In this document: in pieces, positions 62,015 to 64,000 of the stretch
How positions within the stretch are numbered: the stretch's first letter is position 1
How the letters are laid out: each line of letters opens with the position of its first letter
Assembly (NCBI RefSeq): GCF_900168015.1
Contig: NZ_FUYR01000002.1
Coordinates: forward strand, 640,932-704,931
DNA from: Daejeonella lutea
GTDB lineage: Bacteria; Bacteroidota; Bacteroidia; Sphingobacteriales; Sphingobacteriaceae
Length of the DNA: 64,000 bases
Direction of reading: 5' to 3'
Notes under the pieces: model-generated
What the model was told of the DNA's origin: nothing
Database searches by the model: none
Seen by the model: the letters and a program-made list of their open reading frames with translations, nothing else
Program-made: the position numbers and the translations under genes

Positions 62015-64000
62015 ATGAAGAACTTATTAGTATTAATAATCTTATTGTTGTCAGGTTTAGCCGGACATTCACAATTTGCGGATCCAAATGCGAAAATCGA
62101 AGATCCTGTTCGATGGAGCTACGGATCAGAGAAAATTACTGATACGGAATACGACCTTATCATCACAGCTACAATTGAGAAGGGATGGCATGTGTATTCT
62201 CAGTTCATTGAGGATGGTGGCCCCATACCCACGTCGTTTAAGTTTACGCCAGCATCTACGTATAAACTTAAAGGAACTGTTTCGGAAATGCCGAAAGCTG
62301 TGTCAGCATTTGATAAGAACTTTGATATGCAGATAGCATGGCATAAAGATAAAGTAGATTTCAGGCAACGAATAGTTCTTTCAGGACCCACCAATGAAGT
62401 AAAAGGTGTTCTTGAGTTCATGGTTTGTAACGATACAAAATGCTTACCGCCAGCTGAAGTAGAGTTTAAGATCTCGGTCAATAGCACATCAAACCAAGTC
62501 TCTGCAACTTCTTCCGGTGAAAATACTGTATCCCCATCCGCTGCTGATACCTCAGCGGCAAGCCCAAATTCAGTAAGTGCCGATACCCCCGTTATAAAAA
62601 GGCAGCTTAAACCCTCAAATAACGAAGGTACTTTGTGGGGCATATTTCTGGCTGGTTTTATTGGTGGTCTGGCTGCTTTTTTCATGCCATGTATCTACCC
62701 GATGATCCCGCTCACAGTATCTTTCTTTACCAAGAAGTCTGGATCGAGGGCAAAGGGTATACAAAGTGCAATTATCTATGGTGTTTCTATAATTCTTGTT
62801 TATGTCGCACTCGGATTATTAATCACCCTTATTTTTGGAGCATCAGCCCTCAATGAAGCTGCGAGTAGTGCGACATTTAACCTTTTGTTCTTTGTTGCCC
62901 TGATTATTTTTGGGATATCTTTTCTTGGAGCTTTTGAGATAACACTTCCCGCTTCGCTTGTGAACAAAATGGATGAAAAATCAAATCAAAATGGATTTAT
63001 TGGTTTGTTTTTCATGGCTTTTACCCTCGCCCTGGTTTCATTCTCATGTACCGGTCCGATCATAGGAACATTATTGGTAGATGCGGTGTCGAAGGGTTCC
63101 TACCTTGGTCCGGCGGTTGGAATGTTAGGATTTTCATCTGCTTTAGCAATTCCTTTTACCTTGTTTGCGATTTTCCCCTCGTGGTTAAAAGAGATGCCAA
63201 AATCGGGCGGCTGGTTGAACACTGTCAAAGTTTCACTTGGATTTCTTGAAATTGCCCTGGCATTTAAATTCCTTTCTAATGTCGACCTGGCCTACCATTG
63301 GAACCTTCTGGATCGCGATATATTCCTTGCGATCTGGATCGTCATATTTGGTTTCTGGGGACTTTACTTGCTCGGTAAAATCCGCCTTGCACATGATAAT
63401 GAGGTAGGTTTTTTATCTCTGCCAAGGTTATTCTTTTCTATATTCATATTAGGATTCACCATTTATATGATCCCTGGTTTGTGGGGAGCACCTCTGAAAC
63501 CTCTCAGTGCATGGCTTCCGCCACAGACCACACAGGATTTCGATATGTATTCCAATAACACGTCGACTGCAGTGACAGAAACTCCGGGAAAAAAGTATGC
63601 GGGTCTGTTTCACGCCCCACACGGCTTAGATGCTTTTTATGACTACGAAGAAGGTTTAGCTTATGCCAAGAGTGTAAACAAACCAATTCTTATTGATTTC
63701 ACGGGTTGGAGTTGTGTTAACTGTCGGAAGATGGAGGCAAGTGTATGGCCGGACGAGGGTGTTTTAAAGAAACTTAAAGAAGATTACGTTTTAATATCTT
63801 TGTACGTCGATGATAAGACCGAATTAAGTGCAAATGAAAAATACACATCTGCATTCAGCGGAAAAAATATCAAAACGATAGGCCAAAAATGGAGTGATTT
63901 CCAGGCTTCAAAATTCGGAACAAATTCACAGCCTTATTATGTGATAGCTGGTCATGACGGAAAGCCCTTGGTAACACCACAGGCTTTTAATCTTGATATT
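62015..64000 (+). CDS. DsbD-like thiol:disulfide interchange protein (3' end cut off)
   Basis: 662 codons are visible and the frame is open at the window edge. A signal peptide (MKNLLVLIILLLSGLAGHSQ) leads to a DsbD alpha-like domain (about 25-155, with CNDTKCLPP), a Ser/Ala/Pro-rich linker (about 155-200) and a membrane DsbD/CcdA domain with about eight helices, including AAFFMPCIYPMIPLTV and SFSCTGPIIG, the two transmembrane cysteines. A thioredoxin-like domain follows with WSCVNCRKME (CxxC). It moves electrons from the cytoplasm to the periplasm for disulfide reduction. It may be cotranscribed with birA. Confidence 0.92.
   Translation, partial: MKNLLVLIILLLSGLAGHSQFADPNAKIEDPVRWSYGSEKITDTEYDLIITATIEKGWHVYSQFIEDGGPIPTSFKFTPASTYKLKGTVSEMPKAVSAFDKNFDMQIAWHKDKVDFRQRIVLSGPTNEVKGVLEFMVCNDTKCLPPAEVEFKISVNSTSNQVSATSSGENTVSPSAADTSAASPNSVSADTPVIKRQLKPSNNEGTLWGIFLAGFIGGLAAFFMPCIYPMIPLTVSFFTKKSGSRAKGIQSAIIYGVSIILVYVALGLLITLIFGASALNEAASSATFNLLFFVALIIFGISFLGAFEITLPASLVNKMDEKSNQNGFIGLFFMAFTLALVSFSCTGPIIGTLLVDAVSKGSYLGPAVGMLGFSSALAIPFTLFAIFPSWLKEMPKSGGWLNTVKVSLGFLEIALAFKFLSNVDLAYHWNLLDRDIFLAIWIVIFGFWGLYLLGKIRLAHDNEVGFLSLPRLFFSIFILGFTIYMIPGLWGAPLKPLSAWLPPQTTQDFDMYSNNTSTAVTETPGKKYAGLFHAPHGLDAFYDYEEGLAYAKSVNKPILIDFTGWSCVNCRKMEASVWPDEGVLKKLKEDYVLISLYVDDKTELSANEKYTSAFSGKNIKTIGQKWSDFQASKFGTNSQPYYVIAGHDGKPLVTPQAFNLDI

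Overview
The window is chromosomal DNA from a Bacteroidota bacterium, most likely Sphingobacteriaceae (Pedobacter-like). The evidence is a fused LpxC-FabZ, a PorX-type response regulator with a PglZ domain, DUF4175, DUF4199 and DUF6370 proteins, a PA0069-type radical SAM protein, TACCTTTG-type -7 promoter boxes, weak or absent Shine-Dalgarno sequences, and several TTG/GTG starts. Almost all of it is compact core genome. I see no rRNA, tRNA, CRISPR array, insertion sequence or prophage.

Layout. 1-4065 (minus): lipid A genes lpxA (cut by the window edge), lpxC-fabZ and lpxD, behind an HD phosphohydrolase. 4162-8134 (plus): porX, tsaE, alanine dehydrogenase and a VanX-like dipeptidase. 8152-12544 (mostly minus): a PLP enzyme, a histidine phosphatase, a small lipoprotein and a PBP4-type carboxypeptidase, with a plus-strand YihY/BrkB protein between them. 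12675-21837 (plus): a PDZ aspartyl protease, a large zinc metalloprotease, a phosphodiester glycosidase, then DUF4175, an RsbW-like ATPase and ybeY with overlapping ends. 21839-22440: the only decayed stretch, holding the remains of a pirin gene and a possible 18-residue leader peptide in front of an ABC-F gene. 22440-28225 (plus): ABC-F, a small membrane protein, mnmG and an Ig-like lipoprotein, with two parS-like palindromes before mnmG. 28212-33680: gamma-carbonic anhydrase and nadB (minus), a 407-bp AT-rich spacer, then nadA, a dicarboxylate/amino-acid symporter and an L,D-transpeptidase (plus). 33831-36710 (plus): thiL, a GH29 fucosidase and a DUF6370 protein. 36737-42751: rmuC and a FAD oxidoreductase (minus), a metallopeptidase and a GH130 enzyme (plus), apaG and dusB (minus). 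42814-45887 (plus): CPBP protease, DUF2007, cdsA and a TonB-domain protein. 45877-49236 (minus): mfd. 49466-52534 (plus): three small membrane proteins, a Nif3-family protein and a zinc-ribbon protein. 52635-57336 (minus): a KAS III-like enzyme, a radical SAM protein and a four-gene two-component cassette. 57607-64000: a small carboxypeptidase-regulatory-like protein, LUD protein, ftsH and rsfS (minus), birA, and a DsbD-like thioredoxin fusion running off the right edge.

Themes are envelope building and turnover (lipid A, peptidoglycan, phospholipid, T9SS regulation), NAD synthesis with a possible aspartate supply, and translation or RNA modification (TsaE, MnmG, DusB, YbeY, RsfS). The best leads for novelty are the leader-peptide candidate beside the pirin remnant, the parS-like sites (two before mnmG, one near rmuC), the uncharacterised two-component cassette, the DUF4175/RsbW-like unit, and an alanine dehydrogenase homologue that seems to lack the catalytic histidine. 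No single locus shows an obviously new multi-gene system.
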